From positions 1-64,000 of the forward strand of contig VXIS01000247.1 of the NCBI GenBank assembly GCA_008704415.1: a stretch of 64,000 nt of DNA, written 5' to 3'. The position numbers and the translations under genes are program-made. Of this stretch, positions 36,664 through 49,553 are shown in pieces (position 1 is the stretch's first letter; each line of letters starts with the position of its first letter). The notes beneath the pieces were generated by a model. That model was given only the letters and a program-made list of their open reading frames with translations, was not told the origin of the DNA and searched no databases. The stretch is from Sphaerosporella brunnea. Lineage: Eukaryota > Ascomycota > Pezizomycetes > Pezizales > Pyronemataceae.

Positions 36664-38763
36664 GGCGGCGGCGGTGGTGGTGGTGGTGGTGGTGGTGGTG
36701 CGGTGTGTGGTGGTGTAAAGGAGTGACAGAGTTCCTTGCGGATAAAATACCTCAACGTAACGCGCAACCTCAGCCTTCCCCTGAGACTTAGGACGGAGAG
36801 ATCTGCACTGGCATTGCGCGGTCTCCGCACCACAGAGACGCCAGCTCAGCCCCACTCCGGTGAATCCTGAAACAAACAAACAACCATCTTCATCTTCCGA
36901 TGCATCCCGGGGCTGAAAGCAACAACAACAGCAACAGCAATACGCAACACCGTCGAGGTCGTGGCTGCTGCCTGAAACCTGTATGCACACATCCAGACAT
37001 ACGGGTGGTTGTCCTATGTATGCAGGGTCCTTTTTTCAGGGTCCCTGGCCGCATGGGTTGGTTGGGTTAGGGGACGGATATAGGGGATCTGATCGCATCG
37101 CCCGTTAGTTTTTTGCTCTGTCGTTCGCAGCAACAACAACCTGATGCTTTGAAGGAGGTAAGAAGCATGCAAGTACCTACCTCGGTAAGTGTGCTCATGC
37201 TCGTGCGCTTGTCGGAAAAGCCGCCAAGTAAACCGGTGAGCGCTTCCCTCTGGATGCCTTCCAAACCCTCCAATGACATCGTCGATAGCCGCATCGTCGG
37301 TGAAAAGCACCCAAAAATAAAAAAGCAGAAAGATGAAGTAGTCGCTCGCTGGAAAGAGCTGGGCGCGGGGGGGACGCATGGCTGATTTAATACTCCACCG
37401 CCTCCGCGCGGATGTCGGATCCTGCAGCTTCCGGCTGCTTTGAACGGATCGCGCGGGGGATATGATATACCCGCCCGGCGGAAGAATGTCCCGGCGATGC
37501 GAACCCTGGTCGTGCTCACGACTTTGCAAGGAAACAGAACAGGCGCCGAACTTCAAGAACCCTCGAGGCCGGCCGCAGACTGCACCTCGCACGGCGGGCG
37601 CGGCTTGAAAGCCTCGCCTGCAGCCTCTGCCGAACCGAGTGCGGAGATGGAGACTTCAAGTTCACAGGCTTGGATCTCCACGAAGATCGAACATCTTTCG
37701 TAGGCAGGGCAGAAATCACGGGGGAAAGTCAATTGAATGTGAACATGCAGGCTGCAGGCGGGCCCACTTCATAAACAACGCGCCGTTCCCTCAGCTCAGC
37801 GCCTGCACTCCTCTACTTTGAAGCGTATGCAACAGGGTTTTTCACCTACCCAGCGGCCACGTGGGAGACCATCGCGGCTACCTCCGCCGCGGCTACCGGG
37901 CGTCACTAGCTAACGGTTGCCCAACGGTATCCTGGATTCCGTAAGGCCACGCTTTGTCGGAAGGCCTTGGGCCTCCTGCGTACTTAGATCCAGCTCTTGA
38001 ACCTTCGCTCTTGCTTTCGCACTCGGAGGTGCTGCCGGTGCGAAGATGTGATTAGAGGGATCCGGCGGGATTTGGGGCAACTGGTGGATGCGAAGATGTG
38101 CTTGGTGGGTTTCACTTGACGTCCTCAACCAGAACTCCAGTTGCTTGACTCTGCGGTTCGCAACCCGAGCTCTAAATATCTGAACGACGACTCCTCCGGC
38201 TCGGCGATCATCAGCCACGACTCGGCCGGCTCGGCGCTCCCTGAGTCTGGCAGCAGACGCAGGACAAGGTTTGTAGGAGCAGAGCGCCAGTATATAGTGC
38301 AGGCCCTTTTTCCTGTCTTGAGCGATACCGAAGTTGAAGACGAGGATGATGGGATTGTATTTTTTTTGGACGGACGAAGATTTGAATGAAGCCTCTACCA
38401 ATTTTATATTGGGCTAGTTCTAAAACAGTTAGCGCGTGCTTGAAGCCACGCTAGTTTGAAAACGGAAGTGTCTCTTATATCCGAGTCAATACGGTATCTT
38501 GTTTTGTCATCACGCGGCGTGGTGCGGGTCCATATCTACCTGGCCGGTCTAGCTCGTTTCCCACTGAACTTCTGCTCAAGGAAGAAATTTGGTTCCTTGA
38601 TTGATCAACTCATTGAATTGCTTGCTGAAAGCTATATACTCGTCCACAAACCACCTACCACCCACCACAAAGCACAAGCTTGCTCCTTCGAACACCAAAC
38701 AAAACCTATTTTACATCCAGGGCGAGAATATTCCACGCCGCCCAAGTGATCCAGCACATCAAC
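36664..38763. other. Intergenic with GGT microsatellite
   Basis: A run of GGT repeats at about 36664-36700 forms the leader of the DUF3431 gene. The rest has only short frames on both strands and no recognisable domain. The pectin lyase gene ends at 38764. Confidence 0.5.
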
Positions 38764-40104
38764 TTAAAGCTTTCCAACACCCGCGTTCGCCACCACCGAC
38801 GACGCAACCTTGCTGGCTGCCACAGCAGGGTAGACGGCGTAGCCGGCGAAGCCGGCCATGGCGCCGACAGTGCCGTATCCATCGAAGGCGCCGCTGTTGG
38901 AAACCGAATTCGCCTGGCAACCGCGGCCAATGTACGGCGAGCAAGCACTCCCACCCGCATTGTAGATCAGCCCGCCAGCAGAGGCAGAGGCGGCAGTGAT
39001 GGGCGTGGTGACGGCGTCGAAAACGTTGCCTTCGATCAAAACCTTTGCACCCGTACCGACCTCGAAGGCGTGGCCACCGACGTCCTGGAAGTAGTTGTTC
39101 GCGGCGTGCAGGGTGGTGCTGCCGCTGCCACCGACCTTGGGCGCCCGCCCGGAGACGTCGTGGATGTAGTTGCCCGCAAGCGTGACGTGGTCCGCCGAGC
39201 CGTAGAAAAGCATAGTCCAATAGTGGTCGCCGTTGCAGGTGGCGGACCAGGAAGTCGAGCCGTCAAACTCGGTGTTTGTGACGGCCACAAGGCCAGCTGC
39301 GTCGTAGCCGGTGACGAGCATCTGCCTGCCAATAAGGGAGATCTATTTTTTTTTTTTGATTTTTTTCTGTTAAGAAAAGAAAAGAAAAAACAGCAGAAAA
39401 CGCTCTGTCCCCAGGAGATCTTACCTTGCAATGATCAATCCAGACCTTGTTGCATCCCGCCAGCGTGATCGCATCTCCACCCCAGATGTATTGGGGGTTC
39501 AGTTCGGTGATGTGAACGTTTTGGATAATTACGTTCGACACGCCACCGGAGAGCTTCAGTCCAACGCCACGAATGACGCCCTTGCTACCAACCCCAACGA
39601 TGGATTTGTTGCTCCCGACTGCGAGCGGCGTAAGCGCGGCCGCATCGTAAGTCACGGAAACAGACGGGTAGTTGGAATTGGTGCACCAGTTTGCGCCGTT
39701 GATCGCATCCTGGCCTCCGTTGCTCGGGCAGGTGTTGCTGCTGGGGCGGCAGCCAGTCGCAGCCACTGTTCCCGAGGAGCCGATGAAGTTGTATTCCTGC
39801 TCAGGGTTAGCGTCTTCCCCCTCAAAGATTCAGTGCTTTGGTAGGGGTGGGAGCACCTTATTGAGCATGATGACCCGGGGGGTGGAATCAGCCAGCCAGG
39901 ACTTCAACCTGGATTCGTTGGTTAACGATATACTTCATGAATGCCGGAAGTGGAAACTCACTGAGCGATATCGGAAGGATAAGCTGGAGTGGCTGAACCA
40001 CCACCGGTGGTTCCGGTTGCAAAACCGGGAGCTGTACCGGTCACCCCCACTCCCAGAACAGCAGAAGGTGCGAGGATTGCAGTAAAAAGAACGTAGAACA
40101 ACAT
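38764..40104 (-). CDS. Secreted pectin lyase (polysaccharide lyase family 1)
   Basis: Four exons (40104-39962, 39908-39857, 39796-39425, 39342-38764) give an unbroken 381-residue protein, a usual length for fungal pectin lyases. Residues 1-18 form a signal peptide (MLFYVLFTAILAPSAVLG). The mature start VGVTGTAPGFA and TGGGSATP is typical of the family. Further blocks are SNKSIVGVG, IIQNVHITELNP, GGDAITL, VWIDH, GNYIHDVSGRAPK and GHAFEVG. The enzyme should cleave methyl-esterified pectin by beta-elimination outside the cell, pointing to growth on plant material. Intron 3 (39424-39343) contains a long poly-A/T stretch. No breaks were seen. Confidence 0.93.
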
Positions 40105-41790
40105 CTTGAGATGTCTGTTGTGAAAAAGAATGAAGCAGCCGCAGGCTCGAAGAAAAACGAATGTGAAGGTAGTAAAGAAGGAAGTCGGGAAGAGCAGGCA
40201 ATGTGTGGTGATGATCCGATCAGCATGGCACACCAGTTGTCCTTTTAAGAAAGAAAGCAGTGGGTAGATGGTCAGTGCACTGAAAAAAAAAAAACAGGAG
40301 AGAGCTTCGGGCAATCTACAACTCCACTGTTGTTTGTTGTGTTAATGATGCCACGCGTCGAGTTCATGAAGGCCAAGCAAAGAATATTCTAAAAAACGGT
40401 CGACCTCCACTCGGCCTATTGTGAGCTACTGGCCCGAGGTGGGTCCGAGCCATGTTTGAACAAACCCGCCAGCGTTTCGGTCATGGAAATTTATATATTG
40501 GCGGCAACCGGTCCCGTAAGATGTGATACCATGTACGGGAGACTAACGGTCTTCGGGTTAATTGCAGGCTCGCTTAGTAGGAGTAGGGGCCGAACGGCAC
40601 TATGTTCTTCACCTTCGAGCACTCGTTCAGATAGTGCTGTCCACCCAGTGGGCGGCTTGGGGCGAGTACTGCCATGATCAGTCCATGGTCAATCGGCGCT
40701 TTTAGCTCCGGAGCTGGGCGGTTTGTATTGTACTTACCTTCCTTTGCAGCCGCACAAGCATCTCCACAGGGAAAGAAAAAACGGTGGCCAGGTTTTCCCG
40801 GGAGCGTTCTTTGCATGATTTGTGATGGTTAGGGTGGTTGTTGGTGTGCATCTCATTCCCTCTGTCTGTCCTAGCTTTCATCAATGGCGCGGGTGGACAG
40901 TCGGGCGAGCGAGATGGCCAAGGTCCACCCAACATCCACCAGTTCAAACGAATCCGTGTACTGTTCGGGTCACCAGAAGAACAATGCCAAAGCTCGCTCC
41001 AGCGGTACTACTATCCCTCCGGAAACGACCAGCACCAGCACGGCCAAACATCACGATCAACCCTTTCACTCTTACGGTACGGCGGTGCGGACGTCACCTG
41101 TCACCAGAGGGGTCGCCGTGAGGAGGAAACCAGTTCCGGGTAGATATCTGACTTTTAAAGAACGCAGAATGTTACGGCTTCCGGTAAACTTAAACGTTGC
41201 ATCCACAGGCCCACCAGAGATTTCTCAGTAACGTGCCAACACCACAGCCGCTGTCACTAGCTACCTCATCCGATGTTAAAAAACGTCACCTCCGACCCTT
41301 CATCCAAACCCTCAAGCTTTGGCATCTACGGCAGTTCATCTTTGAGAAGGCCTGTTCCCGACAAGTGCTCAGGGGCTGCAATTGAAACGGTGGTCTACGG
41401 CAACACATACAAACGCCAGCCCTGTAGCTCTCATCTAGTGATGGACACGAGCCGGCTCGAATCAATCCTCCAAGGCCAGCTCGAGCTGGCTCGGCTCGTG
41501 GAGGTGGAGGCTCGGGCTCGCGTCCGAGCTTTGGGTGTCAGCTCGAGCTGCAGCTCGAGCTGTTCTGCTTTACCACACAATTGTAATAATATTCAACATC
41601 TCTAGGAATATAAACTGACTACAATTCCTCGGCATCCGCATCATTCTCACTATCTAGTAGTGATTCCTGAGTGGTATCGGGAACCGCAACCTCATCGCCA
41701 CTGTCCATCTCTCCTGCATCCTTCTTACTTAACCTTTCACGTTCCCACTGCTGCACATCATCCTGCCCCAACCAGCTTTTGAGCAACAAG
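40105..41790. other. Intergenic, no gene recognised
   Basis: Short frames only. 41450-41570 has repeated AGCTCGAGCT-type palindromic units and could be a terminal region of the adjacent hAT remnant, but I could not match it to an opposite end. Confidence 0.45.
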
Positions 41791-41796
41791 CAAGCG

Positions 41797-42640
41797 CTAC
41801 TTGAGGTTTATATATATGAGCCATACAACGGACCTGCGTATGTGTACGCTGTTGCTTGGATTGAGGCATTCCAGCGCATCAAACATAGCATCGTTGACTG
41901 TTGCATTGTCTGTAGTGATGCAGCGGACGTGGTCCTCGATTTCCCATTCCACAAGGGTATTGTAAAGGACGCAGGCTATGTTTTTTGCTGTATGAGAGCC
42001 TCGAAGTTGTTTGAATCCAATCGCAAGACTGTGAATGGTGTACTCGTCGTCCATCCAGTGACCGGTAATACCTGAATAAGCCTTCTTATTTGAGGAGGTC
42101 CAGGCATCCAGCGTTATGTTTACCCTCCGGCCAGACGCAGTTTGTTTTCCCAATTGTTTCAGCAGACCAGGCTTCAGCTTATCACGCAGAGCCAGAATAT
42201 CACGCTGTACAGTGCGACGCCCTATTATAGGTACTGCCGAGTTAAGGTACAGGATGAGATTCCGGAATGCAGTAGATTCGACCAGGTAAAAGGCTGAGTT
42301 TGTCTCCACAATAAATGCTGCAAGCAGCCCAGTATCCTCCCTGCCGCATTGTGTGCGGCCTTCGTCCAAGGAGAGATGGTAGAAAGTTGAGTTGCGGCAC
42401 CATTGTCGGAATTCTTTGGTTTCCGTGGTAAAAAGTAACCAGTCGCTGAAGAACTTCTTTCTCTGTAGCATCATCTGTTGGAAGATTTTTGTGATGCGTC
42501 TCCGTATGTCTATTGAACATCGAGGTTGTGGTCATGCTTGAGGAAAAGGACCCCACACCTTTGAACACTGGCAACAACGGACAATATGATACTCCTGAAA
42601 GGCTTCGGTACTGGACTTTCCGTGCTTTCACTTTTTGCTA
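41797..42640 (-). mobile_element. Broken hAT transposase
   Basis: Minus-strand translation in three frames reassembles the order of a fungal hAT transposase. A BED-type zinc finger comes first (CCQCSKVW and RHTETHHKN), then HLSLDEGR and VNITLDAWTSSNKKAY, GITGHWMDDEY and ITTDNATVNDAMFDAL. Two frame changes lie in the zinc-finger part, and the C-terminal dimerisation domain is absent. It is not functional as read. Confidence 0.85.
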
Positions 42641-42836
42641 CTACGAGAGGTAGCAATCACCTCTACCTTACTGTGTTCCCCATCATCACTGTCCAGGGTT
42701 TCCGCTTGATGGTTTGTAGTTGCAGCTGTTCTTGGATATTCGAAGCTCCACCCTTGATATCGGCAAGGTTACCGTTCGGCAAACGCCGCGCAGACCCGGA
42801 AGACATGCTGTCCTCCGGTACCCCAACTTTCAGCGT

Positions 42837-44051
42837 CTAGGCACCGCACTGGCGGCGCTTCGAAGCGCCCCCAGTAGCGGCCTCACGCTTCCGCTTCCGC
42901 CGCTCCGCGTCCTCCGCCCTCTTCCTCTCTGCTGCCTCCAACACACTCTTCCGCTTCTGGACCTCCTCGAGCTCGGCCTTGATCTCCAAAATCTTGGCGT
43001 CCCTCTGCTCCACCATCGCCTCTAGCTTATCCCGGTCCTGCACAAACGCGGCCAGTTTCTCCGTGTAGTCCTCGTCATTTATATAATTCAAGAGCGAGTG
43101 GTCCAGATGGTCTCGGTGTGCGCGCAACACTCTGTTTTGCTCCTCGCAAGCTTTCAGCTCTTGTTGACGCGCCCATTCCGTGTCTGCCTGCGCCCTCCGC
43201 ATCTTATCCTCCGCGTCGTACAATGTCTGTTTGGCGTGTTCCAGGCTCTCGTTCAATGAATTTTTGGCGTCTGCCAGGCTGGTTGCCTCGTTTTTCATGG
43301 TACCAGCGGCGGCCTCCATCTGATTGCTGGCTGGGGCCATAACCTGATTGCTGCTGTTTACAGCCTGCCGGTTCCGATTTACATCCTCCCGAATTTCATC
43401 GACGGCGGTCTTTGTGTCATTTACAGTGGCCAGGACTTCCGCGATCTGCTTCATCATTTCCAGCATCTCCTCGCGGGTCACAAGGACCGGGGCTGGGGGG
43501 GGGGGGCAGCTGCTGCATTGGGGCGACGTCGGCATCGGGAGGGAGCAGCGCATCGAAGAGTCCGTTATCGTCAGGGCCATCGTTAACGTCGGGCAAAGCA
43601 ACGTCCTCGTTGTCTAGGCCGTCCTCGTTGTATTGTTCCGCAGCCGCAGCCCTGCGCATGGCTTTGGGCAAAATAAAGGCCACGTTCTCACCCAGCGGCG
43701 CAGGGGAATCGGCAGTGGGCCAGGTCTTCAGCCACTTGGCCTTTGACTGCAGTGATGCCTTCAACAGCCCGTTCAGGAACCCGTACAGAGTCCTGTACCC
43801 TTCTTCTTGTCCGCATAGTAGGCTCTCCCTTTCTTCACAATCGCCTTCACATGGATGGTGATGGCTCGCTAATTATTTTTGCTGGAAAAGGTAACAGGAC
43901 ACTCTTCCACAGGGCACCGGTCAATGCCCACAGTTTCCTTGTGGCCACCTGGGACGATTGGGCGAACAACAGGCTGGGGGTTGATGGTGGGTGCAGTAGC
44001 TCGCTTGCCGGCACGCTTGCTGGCGCGCTTCCTCGATTTATTGACCGCCAT
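42837..44051 (-). pseudogene. Coiled-coil protein gene with frame break at a C/G run
   Basis: The 3' part (43490 to stop 42837) encodes about 210 residues of near-continuous coiled coil, rich in Glu, Ala, Lys and Arg, ending in a basic nuclear-signal-like tail (RKRKREAA, SKRRQ). The upstream part, around 43764-43510, is a good acidic frame (EDVALPDVNDGPDDN...PMQQLPPPP) that enters a run of about 13 C (minus strand) and leaves in the other frame. A basic N-terminal piece MAVNKSRKRASKR starts at 44051 and also needs an intron or a frame change near 43870. Either the gene is decayed or homopolymer errors disturb it. A nuclear structural or DNA-associated role is possible. No family recognised. 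Confidence 0.5.
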
Positions 44052-45931
44052 GATTTCTGTGGACAGGAACTTGAAATTAGCCCTGCTATTCTAAAGACCG
44101 GGCTGTAAAAGTGTTGCCGTACAAGCAATAGCGGCGGCGTTGGAGAGGTGTGGGTGGGCAGTGTTGCTCGCCATACTGGCGGGCGGCGTGGTGGTGGTGG
44201 TGGTGGTTGTAGTTACTACTATAGTGGTAGTAGCGACGGTGGACATGGTGGAGGATGTGGCGGCAGCGGCGGTGGGGGGTGGGGGTGGATTGACCTGAAC
44301 CCAAGTCAGTATCGAGAAAACGAGGGATCGAAGCTGTCACGACTACCTTAACTCCCCAAACAGACAAACGCCCTTGTTCCACTCGGTACTCGATTCCATC
44401 CCTTGCCCAGAGCGGCCACAGGCTGAATCCAAACAGCGCATCGTATGGGAAATGGAAAGAGGAGTTGATGCCCATTAGATTAAGAAGCGCCAGGAGACGG
44501 TCGGTAGGCTCTGGGAAGCCTTGGTTGTGCCAGCCGTCCGAGAGTGCATGACCTCAGCCTGTCCGAACACCTCGGAAGCCTTGGCAATGAGCTTGTGCGC
44601 AATTGAGTCTTGTTCTTCTGGGGGTTGGACTTTGAAAACGGAGACCAGTAAAGCGACAGTCAGCAGAGGGAGATTGATGTCGATCCAATCCAATAGGTGT
44701 GGCGTCCGATGCGAGAAGGCGCATGGGCGTGAGAGAAACACATCGCTGTACGCTGATTATTGGGGTAGTTCGTCCATCAATCCCAAACATTTCCAGGACA
44801 ATCAGAGTATCCTAGGGGTATACCAGGTTGTGGTCCGGTGCATACACGGTTGTCGTTTCACATCCTGCATCCTTGAGAACGTTCTTGGCCAGAACTGCCC
44901 GGAAATCATTCGGTTCCAGCGTCGGGCAAGTTTTCAAAGAGAACATGGTCCCTGTGCAGGTTTCATTTTTAAGCATCTTCCTGATTTGTGATCTCAACCA
45001 ATGTTGTCAGTGCCAGCCGGCCCGGGCTCGGGGTTCCTGCCACTGGCACCTCCGAAGCTTGAGAGCCTTGAGTGTTTGCGCTTCCATCAGACTCCGATTG
45101 AATGGTTATAGGCGAGTAGGGAGACATGGAAACGTAGGATTTGCAGCCGAACAACAATGGCCCGGGTGCTTTTCATTGAGGCTTCACTGCCGATCACTCA
45201 TGAATGCAGCAGTGTAGTAAATTCATGTACAGAGTCTTTGAGGTCTCTACTAGAATTGTGATGTTGCGATGCCGTCTGGCCAGCTGGTATGGCGACTAAT
45301 ACTTTTGGTAACAACCTCATCTCAGCAAAAGAAAAACTGCTTTGAAGCTTCCGACGCGGATGTCTTCCCTCGCATCCTTCAATTGAACGGCTAAGTGGGC
45401 TGCCCAACCTATGGTAACCCTAAAACTAAGGTGGTTACCGAATAGTCCCTAAGTAACGAGTTGTGGTTTTTAAAAGTCAGAGAGCGTTCGGAAAGACAAC
45501 AATATGACATCTAAGTTCAAGCAACCATGGTTTTTAGCTTTCTGCCTCCCCTGAAATTTCCGTGGTTTTGTCTCCCAGTGAGGCTTTACCAGTGAAAAAA
45601 CTGCCGAACTCTCCTGCAAAGTCTGTATTGGGGCCAAAACCATGGTCTCGTCGCCGAACTGGCCCTTATGTATATATCTGGAATACTGGACCGGAATGAA
45701 GAAACGGGTACATATGCATATGCTCTTTGCAGCCGGACACCAAACCGTTATAATCTCCACGCACCAGAACCAACTCAAGAACACCCATTTAACCACTAAT
45801 CAACACAAACGGGTCCAACCAATGTAATTTCCACAATAGGTATTCTTGATCCTCGTCCACCTGTGGATTCGGACTGGGTCAGCGACGTTATATGGCGGTG
45901 AATGATAGTCGAATGCGCTCACCTCTCTAAA
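44052..45931. other. Intergenic, possible relics
   Basis: A minus-strand stretch at about 44475-44700 looks protein-like (SIAHKLIAKASEVFGQ) but stops quickly and has no recognised family. CCA/GGT-rich simple sequence lies at about 44188-44290. No supported gene. Confidence 0.4.
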
Positions 45932-47996
45932 TCACCAATGCCCGCCAGCTCCATGACGGGGAAGGTGGCTCTCCCAGCGGGGAATTTCAACGTCGCTGTG
46001 CCTTCGCGGTCGCCACTCAGGTGGCTGAAGGTTGGGGCCTGGAGTTGCTGAAACATAAACCACAGAAGGGGCCTCATTGTCGGATACTGCTCTCGATTTC
46101 GGTCGGTTGAATGCCGGTGAAACTGAGGCCCATCGTGTTTTTTGAATCTCGGCTTCTCCCTTCCTAGAACCCCCCCAGTTATCGCCACACCACACCTCCG
46201 CGGCCCCGAATTCCGCGGTCTCTGATTCCCCAGGAGGGCTGGGGTTCCAGCGACGGCCTCTTCCTCCAGTTGCGGTTGCAGCAGCAGTATCAGTGTCGAA
46301 CGGTGGCCATTCAACCGTGGTTTCTTTCTCCTCTACCCATTCTTGCCATGCTTGCACGACTTTTGGCTCCAGTGCGCGAATTTCCTCAAGGCCTAGGGAG
46401 AACCGCAGGTTTTGAAATCTTGCTATCGCTCGCTGCTTAGCACGATATAAGGATGAGCCTAGGTCAGAGGGATTCGTTTCATCGATATCTCTCCACCACG
46501 CTGTCTGGGTGCTAGGACGCGTTCTCTCACGCGTCTTTTGGCTCTGTTGATCTTTTTGTCTTAGTAGCTGCCACTCTTGGTCCTTTGCCTGCAATTTTTC
46601 CTGCCATATCTGTATTTCAGCGTTTTTGGCTTTCTCTGTTAGGTAATCGGCGACCGTGTAGTCACCTCTGACCCTCCTACGGTTGTACCCGGAATCGAAA
46701 CTGGGTTCGTGGTCAGGACTTGTGGATACTTGGCCCTTTACAGAATTGATGGAATCGGGGGTCCCCTTCCGTGGCCGGACGGAGGCTCTCCGCCGTGGCG
46801 GAGCGGGATAGGGATCTGGGGCATCTCCATCATAGCAGCGGATAGAATCTTCAGAATAACGCGAGCTTGTATCATCGAAATCTGCCTCATCGTCGTCCTC
46901 GACCTGAGGCCGGCGGTAATTGGTTCCAGGCAGATGATCTGAGGAAGTATTAGAGACGAAGAAGCTCTGGGCATGGCCATGAGAGTGCGGTGATTGTGGT
47001 GGTGGTGGTGGTGGTGGTGGTGGTGGTGGTGGTGGTGGTGGTGGTGGTGGTTTGATAACAGGATATTGGCCAGCATAGTTGTAAGTGCTCGAGCTCCGTT
47101 CCGCGCTCCTAGGTCGTTCGAATGCTGAATAATTTTCCGACCGTGGTCTATATCCGCTATGGCTATAAGCGGAAGGGTATCGTGAGGGATCCTGTGTCAC
47201 AGCCACAGCGTTCGAGTCTGGTCCATCCCTCCACAAAACCAAAGCACCGATGAACTCCCGACTATCCTGCAGGTCTTCCTTCGAAATTCCATCATAGTCA
47301 TAGTCGTCTCCCAAAACATCGATGATTTCGTCGACCTTTTCATCGATATCCGCCTTCTCCCAAGGAAATGCGTTCGTGTGGTGAGACGCGAGAATAATTG
47401 CCGCTTCTGTGCACCGTGGTGCATCTTTGGACTTTTTGATCTCGTCGAAAAGTGCATCGATCTTGGCTTCTATTCTTGCGAGAGTTTCGAGTTTCCGCTC
47501 AATGCGCGATAATGAGGAGCTATCAATTCATTCCGCCGCCATTAGTAAATCGCGAAAATGGTCACGCAGCAGGGATTCGGACTTACTTCCCTACGCCGGC
47601 AAGATAAACTGTGATGCTATTCAGATGCATCGAAAGTTTATGGCGAATCGCGCCCGCATTCTCTTTCACATACTTTATCCTCGTCCACGAGACCTTCTGC
47701 TTGGCGCCATTCTCGAGCTTGGTGTACTTCGCCTTGAGCTCGTCCAGCTCCACCAGCACTTCATTGCAGCGACCGACCACGTCTATCAAACCCTGTCTTT
47801 GGGCCCGGCCGCATCGAGAAATTATCGACGTCGGATCGTCTGCATCCTGGTGGAGCTGGTCGAGTGTCGTGTGCAATGTGAGTAGTTCCCGACAGAGCTC
47901 TCGGAAATCGCTCGGGCCGTCTTTGTAAGATAGATAGAGTTTCAATGCTAGCGAACCGACGGCCAGGAAGTCGCCCACTGAAAACCCGAAGCTCAT
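45932..47996 (-). CDS. Fungal signalling-type protein with polyproline tract
   Basis: Two exons, 47996-47587 and 47519-45932, join across a 67-nt intron (GTAAGT donor) to 665 residues without a stop. Residues 1-135 (starting MSFGFSVGDFLAVGSLALKLY) match the helical N-terminal domain found on many fungal NACHT/STAND-type and related proteins. Residues 137-170 form a helix (SRIERKLETLARIEAKIDALF). A disordered centre contains about 18 consecutive prolines and many Ser/Arg/Tyr. A helical stretch follows near KAKNAEIQIWQEKLQAKD, then an Arg/Pro-rich tail. No ATPase domain is present, so it may be an adaptor-like protein. The function is unknown. Confidence 0.78.
46997..47050. repeat. GGT trinucleotide microsatellite
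   Basis: About 18 uninterrupted GGT units on the plus strand, encoding a polyproline run on the minus strand within the 45932-47996 gene. Length is likely variable. Confidence 0.95.
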
Positions 47997-49334
47997 GATA
48001 GGCGATGGCGAGACCCGGAGTCTATGTAGCGGTCTGTATCTCAGAGCTATCTAGATTCGAGAGTGGGGAAGCGTTGATATTAGCCTGAGTATTCTACGCT
48101 GCACAGCCTCATCGACATCATGCATGTTTGCCAGCCCAACAATTTTGCGCAGTGCATGCATGCACAATGGCCATGGCCAATTAGAGGCCTCGTACGCTTG
48201 GGTAAGTACTCTAGTACATCGCGCAACCGTACAAATACGCATCTCTGGCCAAGGCCAACTCCAGTGGCGCAGCGACGCACCACCATCCTATGTAGAGAGT
48301 CCTTCACGTAACGTCATCGCAATGCCTCAATTACACTCGCAAATACATCAAGTCGGTTGCTCACTACTGGGATGCCAGGAAAGAGTCTGCAGCTAAGATA
48401 CTCTATCGGTACATAAGGTCGAGTGCCTATTCCCTCCGTTATGACGTCGACCTGATACAACGGCTGATCAGCCAGCATTTTATTCCGCTTAGTATCGTAT
48501 TCCGTTAGAGGGCGGGCCGGGAGTCTCCTGTATCGTACATACCCTTCCTAGGTAAGCCCGGGCTTGCCTAAGCTGTCCACGGCTGTGTCTCTCATACAAA
48601 CTTCACTGGCCTACCTAGGCTCGTGGGGACCGACCGAAGCTGTGGGTGGGCTATCAGGAGGTTGGGAGGCTGCGCGGGAGCTGTTGGGAGGCGGGAAAGG
48701 GTGAGACGCCGCCGAAAGAACACACCTCGGAGGGGCTGTTAGGAGATGCGACGCTGCTGGAGGGACGATGGAATATGAGGGGGCGCCAGTAGGGGAGCGG
48801 AATGTGCCATAGACATTGCACCCTTTGCTGCAGCCAGTGCCGAAGTTCTTCAAATGAAACTGAAACTAACGATACGAAATGCAACGTTGATGGGAGAGTT
48901 TCGATGTGAGCAGAAATATAAACTCCAACCCACCACACCGACCGAGCGACTTCGTGTCTAGACAGTTGCAGGCGCCGGGAAAAGGCCGCGGAGGACACGG
49001 CGACGGGATGCCGACCGGTCGGGCGGCCGGAGATCCGTGAGATCCCAAGGGAACGCGGTGGTGGCCAGCAGAACCCGAGAAGGCAATTTGCCTACATATC
49101 GTGCGCCACCAGCTAGGACCGCCCGACGAGGCTATGCCGCATGCACCCGAGTTCTACCGTACTCAATGTGGCGACAACTGAGCGACGGCCGGAGACTGTA
49201 CGGCACCATCCGAGCCTCCCACGTGGCGTATGTGATCTGACAGTGTGGAACCTGAGCGGCTGCGCCGGTAGGTAGCGGTGGATGGACCCTGACGCCGACG
49301 GGAGCCATGGGACTTCTGTCCTAAGAGGCCCACG
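47997..49334. other. Intergenic, no gene recognised
   Basis: No supported gene. The stretch leads into the LINE 3' fragment, and part of 49000-49334 may be further decayed LINE sequence. Confidence 0.45.
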
Positions 49335-49553
49335 CAGACGCGTGACCACCTCTTCAAGACCTGCCATAAATGGCGCGAAGAGCACCGAACGCTGTGGAAG
49401 GCAGTGGCGGAGGCCACGCGTGAGAAAGGGAAAAAGAGGAGGAAAACGAACACGTCAGTAAAAGATTTGCTGGCGGATGGCCGCTGTACAGGAGCAGTGA
49501 TGGATTTCCTGAGCAGCACGCACGTGGGGACATGGCCAAAGGCGGCCGACTGA
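49335..49553 (+). mobile_element. 3' end of a Tad-like LINE reverse transcriptase
   Basis: Seventy-two codons before a TGA show the C-terminal signature of fungal Tad-clade LINE polyproteins: TRDHLFKTCHKW (His-Cys motif), LWKAV, DLLADGRC, AVMDFL and STHVG. Upstream RT sequence is not recognisable in frame. The left arm of the giant inverted repeat overlaps this fragment. Confidence 0.7.

Noticed and set aside
41430..41570. Inverted GCTCGAGC units as a full hAT terminus
   Set aside because: They are local short palindromes; no matching opposite end was found beyond the zinc-finger side, so element borders are not supported.
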